A stretch of DNA of 5,200 nt, taken from NCBI GenBank assembly GCA_905235355.1, contig CAJOLM010000083.1:1-5200 (forward strand). The letters are read 5' to 3'. Position 1 is the first letter of the stretch. The number at the start of each line of letters is the position of its first letter. A program made the position numbers and the translations under genes. This stretch comes from an uncultured Elusimicrobiales bacterium (GTDB lineage: Bacteria; Elusimicrobiota; Elusimicrobia; Elusimicrobiales; Elusimicrobiaceae). The notes beneath the pieces are model-generated. The model did not search any database and was not told the DNA's origin. It saw only the letters and a list, made by a program, of their open reading frames with translations. Shown here piece by piece: positions 1 through 5,200 of this stretch.

Positions 1-96
1 CAACTGCAGGCTGAGACCCGCCGCTGGAAAAATTTTGTACTTACCGGGCCGGATACGCGCAGTGAATTATCCGCCGCGGTCAGCTGGCGGTTTTAA
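1..96 (+). CDS. C-terminal end of a probable outer-membrane beta-barrel protein (partial)
   Basis: Frame 1 is open from the left edge and gives 31 residues ending SELSAAVSWRF, followed by tandem stops (TAA TAA, 94-99). A last strand of alternating polar and hydrophobic residues closed by a terminal Phe is the usual C-terminal signature recognised by the BAM complex in outer-membrane beta-barrels, including autotransporter barrels. Only the tail is visible, so the family cannot be named. Frame 2 is also open across this stretch and into the intergenic region, but it lacks such a tail and would run over the promoter of the next gene. The assignment is inference from a short peptide. Confidence 0.5.
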   Translation, partial: QLQAETRRWKNFVLTGPDTRSELSAAVSWRF

Positions 97-107
97 TAAA
101 CCCCTGT

Positions 108-151
108 TGCTTGATTGCTTTCTTAATATTATGTAGAATTGAAATCAAGCA
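108..151. repeat. Perfect 9-bp inverted repeat around the bor-like promoter
   Basis: The arms TGCTTGATT (108-116) and AATCAAGCA (143-151) are exact reverse complements separated by 26 bp. The left arm covers the predicted -35 hexamer (111-116). The right arm covers the predicted transcription start near 146. That placement is what a repressor operator would have. As an RNA hairpin it would have a large loop and no U-run after it, so it is a poor candidate terminator for the upstream gene. The operator role is inference. Confidence 0.4.
111..139 (+). promoter_or_regulatory. Sigma70-type promoter for the bor-like lipoprotein gene
   Basis: TTGATT (111-116, 4 of 6 to TTGACA) and TAGAAT (134-139, 5 of 6 to TATAAT) are separated by exactly 17 bp. 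The predicted start is near 146, giving a leader of about 59 nt. In that leader the purine-rich AAGAGG (187-192) is the only ribosome-binding candidate, but it lies 12 nt from the ATG, longer than the usual 5-9. The leader also contains AAGCGAAGCTT (171-181), a compact stem with a GAA loop. Confidence 0.55.
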
Positions 152-204
152 GGATCTTAAATAAAAAAACAAGCGAAGCTTTAGTTAAGAGGAAAAAGTA
201 ACCT

Positions 205-543
205 ATGAAAAAACGAAATTTATTGATTTTAGGTGCTATTTTGTGTGCAGGTATTTTGGCTGGTTGTACAAATTCAAAGTTTATTATGGATAAACATGCA
301 GACAGCTATGCCAATGTGCAAACATATTCAGAAAGAGACCATTTTTTCTTCTGGGGTATGGGCCGCAAACATGACCATGATTTTTCTAAAATTTGCCCAA
401 ACGGAAAAGTTGTTAAGATGATAACCAATAATGACTGGATTGATGAACTCTTGGTATCTTTAACCATGGGCATTTATTATACAAGAACATTTACCGCCTA
501 TTGCGCAGTAGATCCTGACGCCACATACACAGCTCATTATTGA
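205..543 (+). CDS. Bor-family outer-membrane lipoprotein
   Basis: This 112-residue lipoprotein has a KKR n-region, a hydrophobic stretch (residues 6-19) and the lipobox LAGC, so Cys21 would be lipidated after signal peptidase II cleavage. The mature part matches the phage lambda Bor pattern in order: a DHFFFWGMG block (45-53, compare HHFFVSGIG in lambda Bor), KIC with Cys64, a hydrophobic LLVSLTMGIY segment (82-91, compare LLGFITLGIY) and a closing AYC with Cys100. The Cys64/Cys100 pair corresponds to the conserved Bor cysteines. Lambda Bor is a lysogenic-conversion surface lipoprotein linked to serum resistance; whether this homologue has that role is unknown. Length is close to lambda Bor (97 aa), with about ten extra residues after the last Cys. 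By rough hand count GC is about 38 percent, below the macro-domain gene, which suggests transfer. It stands alone under its own promoter, and its stop lies inside the convergent eptA-like gene. Confidence 0.85.
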   Translation: MKKRNLLILGAILCAGILAGCTNSKFIMDKHADSYANVQTYSERDHFFFWGMGRKHDHDFSKICPNGKVVKMITNNDWIDELLVSLTMGIYYTRTFTAYCAVDPDATYTAHY

Positions 544-2189
544 CGCTTGCCGCTGATAGGAGCAGTTCGGCAGCCGTCAAAGAAATCAAATGTTTTATCG
601 TAAACAACGCTTTCTACTCCCATCAAAGAAAGCAGTGAGTGAGCTATATAGTCATGGGAAAAAGCGTCTTCTGCCGCCTTTTTCTTTAAACATGCGTAGT
701 TTATGTGATCTGCTTTTTGCATCGCATTATTTAGCCAAATAATCATGGGGACGTCCGTCTGCTCATGCGGTGCGATAAAATAAGGCAGCCCATGCAAATA
801 GAGTCCCTTTTCCCCCAAGGATTCCCCATGGTCAGACACATACATCATGCCTGTTTCATATTGCGGGAATTTTTTGAGAATTTCAATCACGGATGCGGCA
901 ATATAATCCGTGTATAAAATAGTATTGTCATAAGTATTGCGAATTTGCTCTTGCGTACAGGTTTGAATTTCTTTCGTGTCGCACGTCGGCGTAAAACGTT
1001 TAAATTCTGGAGGATAACGCAAATAATACGTCGGGCCATGACTCCCAATGGTATGCAACACAATAAAAACAGATCCGTCACTCTGCCGAATATACTTTTC
1101 CAAATCCTGCAGCAAAATCTCGTCCTGGCAATATGACCCGTTGCAAAAACGCTCATCTTGCAGGTCCATTTCTATGGTAGGCACACGATTGCAAACACCT
1201 TTACAGCCATTGTCATTTTCCTTCCACAAAACTTGGTAGCCTGTTTGTTGCAACAGGTCCAGCAAATTTTCGGTATATTTAGCATCGCTAGCATCAAAAT
1301 TTTTGGCAGGTTTAAATGAAAAAATGGACGGAACAGATACCGCTGTTGAGGTTCCGGCTGCCAACACATTTTTAAAATTTACGATATCCTGTTGCTTGAG
1401 TTTCGGGTTTGTATCACGTTCATAACCATTGGTAGCAAAATTCATGGCGCGCGCGGTTTCCCCCAATACTAGTACAAAGACTTTTTTACTATTAGCAGCC
1501 TCGGGCGTCAGGTGGGCATTGTCATCTAGTTTGGTAAATTTGCGTTGCCCTTGGGCTTCTTGTTGGAAATAGCGGAAGGTCGCGTACAAATAATTCTGTG
1601 GATTTATTAAGCGCCGAAATTGCCGGTTATTACGGCAAAAAGAAGAATATCCTTTATATACAAAAGGTGCTAGCAAGAGCAGACATAATAATAAAATGCC
1701 ACAGCGGGCTAAACGCCCGGTCGCTTCTTTTACGAAGGGCCGGAAGCGAATTTTTACCCATGCCAGCAACATAGCCGGCAATATCCCCCCCAACATGAGC
1801 CACAAAACACCGCGCAAAGAAATTAGGTCTTTCACCTCTCCGGGATGTGTTTGAAACGTATTGCGTATCATATCCACGTCAATAAATACGCCAAATTCAT
1901 ACATTAGATAGTTGGTACCGCCAGAAATAATAAGCAGAATAATCAAAATAGGTTTCCCTATATAAGGAACAAGCAACAGGCTCACTGCCAAATACAAAAT
2001 GGTAAATATTACCAGCGGAACAGAAAGTAAAAACAGCACATCAGAAAAATGAGCAATTTCTGTGCGCTCCCATACAAAGCGCCAAAAGCTGCAATTTAAG
2101 AATAGTAAAAACCACGCGGAGATAAGTGCCACAAGCCGGATAGCCGGCACTTCAGGCCGTTTAGACAACGAAGCAAACCAATGTTTCAT
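537..2189 (-). CDS. eptA: Phosphoethanolamine transferase, EptA/MCR family
   Basis: This 550-residue inner-membrane enzyme would transfer phosphoethanolamine from phosphatidylethanolamine to an envelope acceptor, typically lipid A phosphates, at the periplasmic face; this lowers surface negative charge and cationic peptide binding. About five helices are visible (roughly 17-38, 51-74, 79-98, 126-145, 163-179), then a linker and an alkaline-phosphatase/sulfatase-fold domain from about 235. Family residues: GETAR with zinc ligand Glu244, GTSTAVSVP with nucleophile Thr282, HTIGSHGP with His384, SDHGES with Asp453 and His454, and YLHG with His466. Cysteine pairs 329/333, 349/354 and 403/411 fit conserved disulfides. 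The pair flanking the nucleophile (MCR-1 Cys281/Cys291) is Ala278/Ser288 here. Length is normal. The start is supported by AAGGA six bases upstream (2196-2200). It lies 41 bp after the GNAT stop, so it may be cotranscribed, but it also has its own extended -10. The acceptor (EptA versus EptB/EptC-like) cannot be proved from sequence. Confidence 0.93.
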   Translation of the reverse strand: MKHWFASLSKRPEVPAIRLVALISAWFLLFLNCSFWRFVWERTEIAHFSDVLFLLSVPLVIFTILYLAVSLLLVPYIGKPILIILLIISGGTNYLMYEFGVFIDVDMIRNTFQTHPGEVKDLISLRGVLWLMLGGILPAMLLAWVKIRFRPFVKEATGRLARCGILLLCLLLLAPFVYKGYSSFCRNNRQFRRLINPQNYLYATFRYFQQEAQGQRKFTKLDDNAHLTPEAANSKKVFVLVLGETARAMNFATNGYERDTNPKLKQQDIVNFKNVLAAGTSTAVSVPSIFSFKPAKNFDASDAKYTENLLDLLQQTGYQVLWKENDNGCKGVCNRVPTIEMDLQDERFCNGSYCQDEILLQDLEKYIRQSDGSVFIVLHTIGSHGPTYYLRYPPEFKRFTPTCDTKEIQTCTQEQIRNTYDNTILYTDYIAASVIEILKKFPQYETGMMYVSDHGESLGEKGLYLHGLPYFIAPHEQTDVPMIIWLNNAMQKADHINYACLKKKAAEDAFSHDYIAHSLLSLMGVESVVYDKTFDFFDGCRTAPISGKRQ

Positions 2190-2195
2190 ACTCTT

Positions 2196-2214
2196 TCCTT
2201 CTTATATTGTAGCA
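2196..2214 (-). promoter_or_regulatory. Extended -10 promoter and ribosome-binding site for the eptA-like gene
   Basis: Read on the minus strand, TGCTACAAT (2214-2206) is an extended -10 (TGn plus TACAAT). No good -35 lies 16-18 bp upstream, which extended -10 promoters can tolerate. The predicted start is near 2199, so the leader would be only about ten bases, beginning at or just before the AAGGA (2200-2196) that sits six bases from the ATG. The gene may also be read from the GNAT promoter. Confidence 0.45.
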
Positions 2215-2230
2215 TATTTGATACAAGGGC

Positions 2231-2719
2231 TTATTTTTCAAAAGCGATGCGCGGCATGGGGTCTTGCAGCACGTGAATAATACCGCAACGCTCAAACCCC
2301 AGTTTCGCCAGCAAACGCTGCATTACTTTATTATCAGGATGCGTATCCACACGCAGATGTTTGCATTGGGCGTAACACCAATCAATGCAATACGCGCCAA
2401 TCCCTTTTACAGAGCCGTCCCCCGCCAAACGGTGAATAACCCCGTACGGGCTGTCATTTTCCCATTTTCCGTCTAAAATGGTGGCATAGGTGGGCTCTAT
2501 ATCTTTCCCTACGTCAAAAAAGAAAGTACCCACCACGCGCCCGTTATGTTCGCACACATAGCTGCGCCCGGTAGCGATATCCTGCTCCACTAAAGATGCA
2601 GGTGGCCAAGTATTTCTCCATTGATTGGGATTACCGCTGCGGACCATAAAGGCGCGCGCAAAACTGTATATTTCCAATAGGCGCGGCAAATCTTGCGGAG
2701 TAGATTTACGTATAAGCAT
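2231..2719 (-). CDS. GNAT-family N-acetyltransferase
   Basis: This 162-residue cytoplasmic protein has the GNAT fold pattern. The N-terminal MLIRKSTPQDLPRLLEIY (beta1-alpha1) is followed by FARAFMVRSGNPNQW (20-34), a central VCEHNGRVVGTFFF strand pair (55-68), GSVKGIGAYCIDW (102-114) at the acetyl-CoA pyrophosphate loop and following helix, and HLRVDTHPDNKVMQRLLAKLGF (121-142), the characteristic beta5-alpha4 region. The substrate is unknown; small amines, amino-acid derivatives or protein N-termini are all possible in this superfamily. An ATG at 2809 would add 30 residues, but they lack family character and would overlap the divergent macro gene, so I chose the ATG at 2719. No Shine-Dalgarno precedes it; a TGCTACAAT box sits six bases upstream instead, which implies a leaderless message. 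It reads towards the eptA-like gene and may be cotranscribed with it. Confidence 0.88.
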   Translation of the reverse strand: MLIRKSTPQDLPRLLEIYSFARAFMVRSGNPNQWRNTWPPASLVEQDIATGRSYVCEHNGRVVGTFFFDVGKDIEPTYATILDGKWENDSPYGVIHRLAGDGSVKGIGAYCIDWCYAQCKHLRVDTHPDNKVMQRLLAKLGFERCGIIHVLQDPMPRIAFEK

Positions 2720-2725
2720 AGTTTT

Positions 2726-2755
2726 ATTGTAGCAATTAACATATCGGCGAAACAA
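2726..2755 (-). promoter_or_regulatory. Promoter for the GNAT gene, apparently leaderless
   Basis: On the minus strand, TGCTACAAT (2734-2726) is an extended -10, with a weak TTGTTT (2755-2750) 18 bp upstream as a possible -35. Only six bases separate the -10 from the ATG at 2719, so the predicted first transcribed base is the A of the start codon. The absence of any Shine-Dalgarno sequence agrees with this. The ten-mer TGCTACAATA is identical to the one before the eptA-like gene. Confidence 0.5.
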
Positions 2756-2774
2756 AGAGCCACTAGCTCCCAAA

Positions 2775-2785
2775 TTTTCTACAAT
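2775..2785 (+). promoter_or_regulatory. -10 element for the macro-domain gene, apparently leaderless
   Basis: TTTTCTACAAT ends at 2785, six bases before the ATG at 2792, so the predicted transcription start coincides with the start codon. There is no Shine-Dalgarno sequence and no convincing -35 (GAGCCA at 2757-2762). The box faces the GNAT -10 across 48 bp, so the two promoters would compete or share control in a 72-bp region. Confidence 0.4.
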
Positions 2786-2791
2786 ATGTTT

Positions 2792-3289
2792 ATGCTTACA
2801 ATCATCCAAGGCGATATTACCAAACTAAAGGTAGATGCTATCGTCAATGCCGCTAATCACACGCTACTCGGTGGTGGCGGAGTGGACGGAGCGATACACC
2901 GCGCCGCAGGGCCGGAGCTCTTGCAGGAGTGCCGCACCTTGGGTGGTTGCCCTACCGGAGAGGCCAAGATAACAGCTGCCTATCATCTTCCTTGTAAATA
3001 TGTTATCCATACCGTTGGCCCCGTTTGGTACGGCGGCAAAAATGAGGAAGCAAACAAGTTGCACAACTGCTATGTAAACTCGCTCAAATTAGCGGACCAA
3101 CATGGCTGCACGCGCGTCGCTTTCCCTTGTGTTTCCACAGGCGTGTACCGGTTCCCGAAGCAGCAAGCGGCTCAAATTGCGGTGCGCGCCGTGCAAGAAA
3201 CACTCCCTGCCACTAAAATACAGGAAGTGATTTTCGTGTGCTTCAGTGCAGAGGATAAGGCTATTTACCAGCAGCTGCTGCAAAATTAG
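2792..3289 (+). CDS. Macro-domain protein, ADP-ribose / O-acetyl-ADP-ribose hydrolase type
   Basis: This 165-residue protein is a single macro domain of the MacroD/YmdB type, the usual size for a stand-alone bacterial member. Key blocks are QGDIT (6-10, Asp8 expected at the adenine), VNAAN (18-22), a Gly-rich loop GGGGVDGAIHRAAGP (27-41) with Asp32, CPTGEAKIT (53-61), VIHTVGP (71-77) and FPCVSTGVYRFP (111-122), whose STGVY forms the diphosphate loop. Asn22 and Asp32 have the ten-residue spacing of the MacroD2 catalytic pair (Asn92/Asp102), so activity is expected. Likely reactions are deacetylation of O-acetyl-ADP-ribose or removal of ADP-ribose from acidic residues, in the cytoplasm. An in-frame ATG at 2693 is too far upstream, runs through the divergent GNAT start and adds residues unlike the family; ATG 2786 would add only two residues but overlaps the expected promoter-start region. 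It is transcribed away from the GNAT gene. No sirtuin or ADP-ribosyltransferase partner is in the window. Confidence 0.94.
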   Translation: MLTIIQGDITKLKVDAIVNAANHTLLGGGGVDGAIHRAAGPELLQECRTLGGCPTGEAKITAAYHLPCKYVIHTVGPVWYGGKNEEANKLHNCYVNSLKLADQHGCTRVAFPCVSTGVYRFPKQQAAQIAVRAVQETLPATKIQEVIFVCFSAEDKAIYQQLLQN

Positions 3290-3316
3290 TGCCACACGTG
3301 AAGAGCTATATATTTT

Positions 3317-3354
3317 TGCTAAAATATGTGTAAACTTGCAGTATATTAAAGGAG
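3317..3354 (+). promoter_or_regulatory. Extended -10 promoter and ribosome-binding site for the autotransporter-like gene
   Basis: TGCTAAAAT (3317-3325) is an extended -10 in the 69-bp gap after the macro gene; its predicted start is near 3332. AAAGGAG (3348-3354) is a strong Shine-Dalgarno only four bases from the ATG at 3359. No convincing -35 is seen (GTGAAG at 3298-3303 is the best). I saw no stem-and-U-run terminator between the two genes, so read-through from the macro gene is possible. Confidence 0.5.
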
Positions 3355-3358
3355 ATAT

Positions 3359-3958
3359 ATGAAGAAATTTGTTTCAGTTTGTTTAGTGTTGTTACTAACA
3401 ACACTCAACCTCCCCGCCTATGACATTTTTAACGTAGATGGGGCCAACTATAGTTATGTATTTGACATATATAAATCAGGCGAGCAATCCCAAGTAATAG
3501 ATGAAGATGACCAATACATGAAAGGCGTCTTTAACATTTTAAGCAGTTACCGCGCTCCGCTTTTTGCCGCCGGTAAATACTGGGCCTCGCTCATTAACAG
3601 CAGCGCTACTGACCCGGTGTCTTATCTGGTGATATCGGAAAACGACTACAATGCCGCCGCGTTTAGCCCCTATATACGAGTAGACGAAAAAGACTACAAG
3701 GTAACGCGCGTCAATGCCAAAATTAACGGCTTAACCCCTGCAGAAGACCAGGATGACGATGACGACCACAACTTGGACCGAAACGGTTTGGTTGTCATAG
3801 GTCTAGGGATTTCTGAAGAGCACCCGGGCTGGGGTACTTCCACAGGCTATCACGGGCTGTCTCACAGCGACCTGCCGGAATTACTCCCCGTATTTCGTGG
3901 GAGAAGAAACACTAAAAGTGCTCGGCGCAGATGCCAATGCCGATACCGCAAAAAGTAA
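3359..3958 (+). CDS. N-terminal part of a frameshifted exported, autotransporter-like protein
   Basis: It begins with a signal peptide (MKK, hydrophobic residues 4-18, probable cleavage after LPA at 18-20), so the product is exported. The next region contains FAAGKYWASLI (69-79), which resembles the AAxxWaxxL segment often seen near the N-terminus of secreted metzincin-like proteins, an acidic run (DDDDD, 132-136) that could bind calcium, and GLGISEEHPGW (148-158). No HExxH zinc motif is present. After HSDLPE (residues 169-174) the reading turns into a basic, low-complexity tail (RGRR, ARRRCQCRYRKK) and stops at 3958. That tail is unlike the rest and uses codons of the wrong frame: dropping one T at 3881/3882 gives DLPEYSPYFVGEE and rejoins the long downstream frame. 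About residues 1-174 are therefore genuine, and the last 25 are a frameshift artefact. The gene may be a pseudogene, a phase-variable or recoded gene, or carry a sequencing error. Confidence 0.7.
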   Translation: MKKFVSVCLVLLLTTLNLPAYDIFNVDGANYSYVFDIYKSGEQSQVIDEDDQYMKGVFNILSSYRAPLFAAGKYWASLINSSATDPVSYLVISENDYNAAAFSPYIRVDEKDYKVTRVNAKINGLTPAEDQDDDDDHNLDRNGLVVIGLGISEEHPGWGTSTGYHGLSHSDLPELLPVFRGRRNTKSARRRCQCRYRKK

Positions 3959-5200
3959 AATTATAGCTAATGGCGGCCTAAAAAACTACTCCTTGGCTTA
4001 TAACAGGGATCAAGATCTGAGGGTTTATGGTATGCCGATACATCCCACAGATGGCGATAATACCCCGGATCTTTCTCACTTGGAACTACGCAACAGCTAT
4101 ATGTCCCACCAAGACTACCGCAACTGGATAATCCCCATGGAAGCGGAACTAGCAGTCTTAAAAGACCTCGGCTACGATATTGACCTGAGCAAGCATTTTG
4201 GTAAATCCTATTACTTAAATAATGCAACAGATACCTTCAGCAGCGGATTTACGTCTGATGCAACACAGGCCGTAGGGTTGCACCTTTATGGTAATGAAAA
4301 TACAATTACCCAAAATTCTGATATTTCCACCAGTGGGGAAGGCTCCTTCGGCGTGCGTATAGACGGCGTAGAAAATACCTACACATTGGCTGACGGAAAA
4401 ACTATCAACGCTACCGGTAAAGAAAATATCGGTCTGGGTGTGACCTGGGGTCAAAATCATGAAATTAACCTGGCAGCTGACTCTACTGTGACCGCCACCG
4501 CCGCGGACGGTGTGGTCGTAAGCTTTGATTTTGGCGAAAACCTTTTCGGTGCATATTCCACCCACAAAGGCTCGTATATTTTCTATGACAGCAACTGGGA
4601 GTTTGACCTAAAACCCAGTCAAGAAACTTCGGAAGCATTGGTCAAGGAGTTTAATATAGACAATGCCACCATAACCGGCGGAAAAGCAGCCATTTACATT
4701 GCTGATAATGCCCACGTGGAAAATATCAACATAACAGGAAATACCACCATTAACGGCGATATTATTTCCGACTGGAACTCTGTTTCCAGCGGCCCGCAGT
4801 CTAAAGTACAACGAAAAAATGCCGCGGGCATTTGGGTGGCGGTGGATCCGTCTGACCCTGAGCAAATCTATTTTACTAACGTAAATCTTAATGGAGACGT
4901 ATTCTCCGAAATTCAGATTAACGGCTCCATTAATGGCGACAATGGTATTTATAACACCTTAAAATTAAATAATGCGCAAAGCAGTGTATTAGAAGTAACA
5001 GGGCCTACGATAGCGGTTTATTCGCTAAACAATGACGGTTTGATAATGCTGGACAATATTGTTACGTTAACAACTCAAACAGGCACAATTACAACCACAG
5101 CAGATCCATGGACTAATTATGGAGCCGGCTTGGGCGTTGATGAACGGCTTAATTTAGGCGCGAATATGAAACAAATAGATATTCCCGTTGAGCTTGCTTC
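3882..5200 (+). CDS. Continuation of the frameshifted autotransporter-like protein, passenger region (partial)
   Basis: The frame starting with TAC at 3882 has no stop to the right edge (about 439 residues) and continues the gene begun at 3359. It has no start codon or ribosome-binding site of its own near the junction. The first part contains YSPYFVGEETLKVLG, then SHLELRNSYMSH (about 4074-4109) and MEAELAVLKDLGYDID (about 4137-4184). An MS-containing turn followed by an AvLkDlGY motif is reminiscent of the Met-turn and last helix of secreted metzincin-type peptidases. From about 4200 the protein is Asn/Gly/Thr/Asp-rich with short repeated strand-turn units (INGDII, LNGDVF, INGSINGDNG), as in right-handed beta-helix passenger domains; blocks such as GSFGVRIDGVENTYTLADG resemble autotransporter passengers. 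The C-terminal barrel, if present, lies beyond 5200. Function is unknown; a surface-exposed passenger is the best inference. Confidence 0.65.

Noticed and set aside
887..1369. Several small ORFs on both strands inside the eptA-like gene (for example 945-1136, 1048-1239, 1172-1369)
   Set aside because: They lie wholly within a well-supported coding region, have no ribosome-binding sites and show no recognisable protein character.
2062..2476. Plus-strand ORFs over the eptA-like start and the GNAT gene (2062-2280, 2264-2476)
   Set aside because: They are antisense to genes with clear family motifs and have no promoter or ribosome-binding site.
2720..2809. Longer start for the GNAT gene at 2809 (and for the macro gene at 2693)
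   Set aside because: The extra residues do not look like either family and would make the divergent genes overlap across both predicted promoters.
3269..3280. Perfect palindrome CAGCAGCTGCTG near the end of the macro gene
   Set aside because: It is coding sequence for a Gln/Leu stretch, has no loop and no T-run after it, and is unlikely to act as a terminator.
3967..4865. Minus-strand ORFs opposite the passenger region (3967-4227, 4215-4565, 4608-4865)
   Set aside because: They are antisense shadows of the open plus-strand frame, whose translation is a coherent Asn/Gly-rich passenger; the antisense products look like random Cys- and Gly-rich translations.
1..5200. CRISPR array, tRNA or rRNA gene, insertion sequence or transposase
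   Set aside because: I saw no regularly spaced repeats, no tRNA-like or rRNA sequence, and no terminal inverted repeats or transposase motifs in the window.

Overview
The window comes from a Gram-negative (diderm) bacterium. The sequence shows a lipoprotein with a clear lipobox, a five-helix inner-membrane phosphoethanolamine transferase that works on envelope glycolipids, the end of a probable outer-membrane beta-barrel protein, and a long exported protein with an autotransporter-like, Asn/Gly/Asp-rich passenger region. Such passengers are common in gut and host-associated bacteria, but I cannot fix the phylum from the sequence alone.

Layout, left to right. Positions 1-96 (+) hold the last 31 codons of a protein ending in -SWRF, like a beta-barrel C-terminus. 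Positions 97-204 are a short intergenic region with a good sigma70-type promoter bracketed by a perfect 9-bp inverted repeat. Positions 205-543 (+) encode a small lipoprotein of the phage-lambda Bor family. Positions 537-2189 (-) encode an EptA/MCR-family phosphoethanolamine transferase; its 3' end overlaps the bor-like gene tail-to-tail by 7 bp. Positions 2231-2719 (-) encode a GNAT acetyltransferase transcribed towards eptA. Diverging from it, 2792-3289 (+) encode a macro-domain ADP-ribose-type hydrolase. From 3359 to the right edge (+) lies one large exported protein gene that looks frameshifted near 3881. The N-terminal part reads to a stop at 3958; the rest continues in the next frame, open to 5200.

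How the genes relate. The bor-like, eptA-like and autotransporter-like genes are all cell-surface functions, so this looks like an envelope or host-interaction neighbourhood. The GNAT and macro-domain genes are cytoplasmic enzymes sharing a 72-bp divergent control region. I see no tightly coupled operon that demonstrates a new multi-gene system.

The most interesting signals are three. One is the frameshifted surface protein, which keeps metzincin-like sequence features but has no zinc-binding HExxH. The second is the GNAT/macro divergent pair, whose -10 boxes sit so close to the start codons that both messages look leaderless. The third is a near-identical extended -10 ten-mer, TGCTA(C/A)AATA or one base from it, in front of four genes in a row.
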